This document shows, piece by piece, positions 14,162 to 14,209 of a DNA stretch of 14,209 bases. The DNA comes from JAWWBG01 sp033721095. GTDB lineage: Bacteria > Actinomycetota > Nitriliruptoria > Nitriliruptorales > Nitriliruptoraceae. The stretch covers positions 1 through 14,209 of the forward strand of contig JAWWBG010000049.1 in assembly GCA_033721095.1 (NCBI GenBank). The letters are read 5' to 3'. The notes under the pieces were generated by a model that worked only from the letters and a program-made list of their open reading frames with translations, did no database searches and was not told the origin of the DNA. Every line of letters starts with the position of its first letter. Within the stretch, counting starts at the first letter, position 1. A program made the position numbers and the translations under genes.

Positions 14162-14209
14162 GTGGCGGATCGGCCAGGTCCCGGGTCGTGGCCAATCGTC
14201 GTCGCCGTC
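14162..14209 (+). CDS. Start of a divergent gene (3' truncated by window edge), product unknown
   Basis: GTG 14162 follows GGAGGGG (14150-14156) by 5 nt, and the frame stays open to the window end. It encodes MADRPGPGSW and then a hydrophobic PIVVAV, which could be the beginning of a membrane or exported protein. It is transcribed away from the cyclase-LuxR regulator, with 127 bp between the starts. Only 16 codons are visible, so the call rests mainly on the ribosome-binding site. Confidence 0.45.
   Translation, partial: MADRPGPGSWPIVVAV

Noticed and set aside
1..14209. tRNA, rRNA, insertion sequences, att sites or phage genes
   Set aside because: No cloverleaf-like segment, transposase motif, terminal inverted repeat or integrase was recognised by eye; a covariance-model scan was not possible.

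Overview
The window is very GC-rich. Its genes show strong third-position G/C bias, frequent GTG starts and clear Shine-Dalgarno sequences. Gene content (a mycobacterial Rv0785-like flavoprotein, an ABATE/CGNR regulator, 'citrate synthase 2', and a giant cyclase-ATPase-LuxR regulator) points to an actinobacterium. Secreted thrombospondin type-3 repeats would fit a deep-branching class, but the exact lineage is inference.

Layout, left to right. (1) 1-1981, plus strand: the 3' end of a CrcB/FluC fluoride channel, then a large FAD-binding dehydrogenase. (2) 2015-4821: a metal-resistance module with a MerR-family sensor followed by a CopB-like P1B ATPase with a His-rich N-terminus. Each gene has its own textbook MerR-type promoter (35/10 elements 19 bp apart over a TTCCA-N5-TGGAA dyad), and a third dyad lies at the start of the ATPase transcript. 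Just upstream on the minus strand is what looks like the severed C-terminal end of a cupredoxin gene. (3) 4822-6760: an ABATE/CGNR zinc-finger regulator with a dyad over its own -10 element, then a citrate synthase-family enzyme 51 bp downstream, probably one operon. (4) 6761-8210: a secreted, acidic protein with calcium-binding TSP3-type repeats between two unrecognised Cys-containing domains, closed by a strong hairpin. (5) 8225-9879, minus strand: a short-chain dehydrogenase followed by a TetR regulator with a TTTACGA/TCGTAAA dyad in front of it. (6) 9880-10698: a stretch holding a hydrophobic minus-strand reading frame without an obvious start (probable gene remnant), then a gamma-glutamylcyclotransferase-fold protein on the plus strand. 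(7) 10714-14034, minus strand: a class III nucleotide cyclase-like / NB-ARC-like ATPase / helical repeat / LuxR-HTH regulator of about 1100 aa. A divergent plus-strand gene starts at the right edge.

How the genes work together: the clearest functional unit is the metal sensor plus efflux pump. Its operators, the residues of the sensor and the CPH motif of the pump bear on which metal it handles (Cu/Ag versus a divalent ion). The SDR/TetR and CGNR/citrate synthase pairs look like small locally regulated metabolic units. No CRISPR array, tRNA, rRNA or insertion sequence was seen. I did not find a clear multi-gene novel system; the most unusual items are the three-dyad metal promoter region with its cupredoxin scar, the TSP3-repeat secreted protein, and the cyclase domain with substituted purine-recognition positions.
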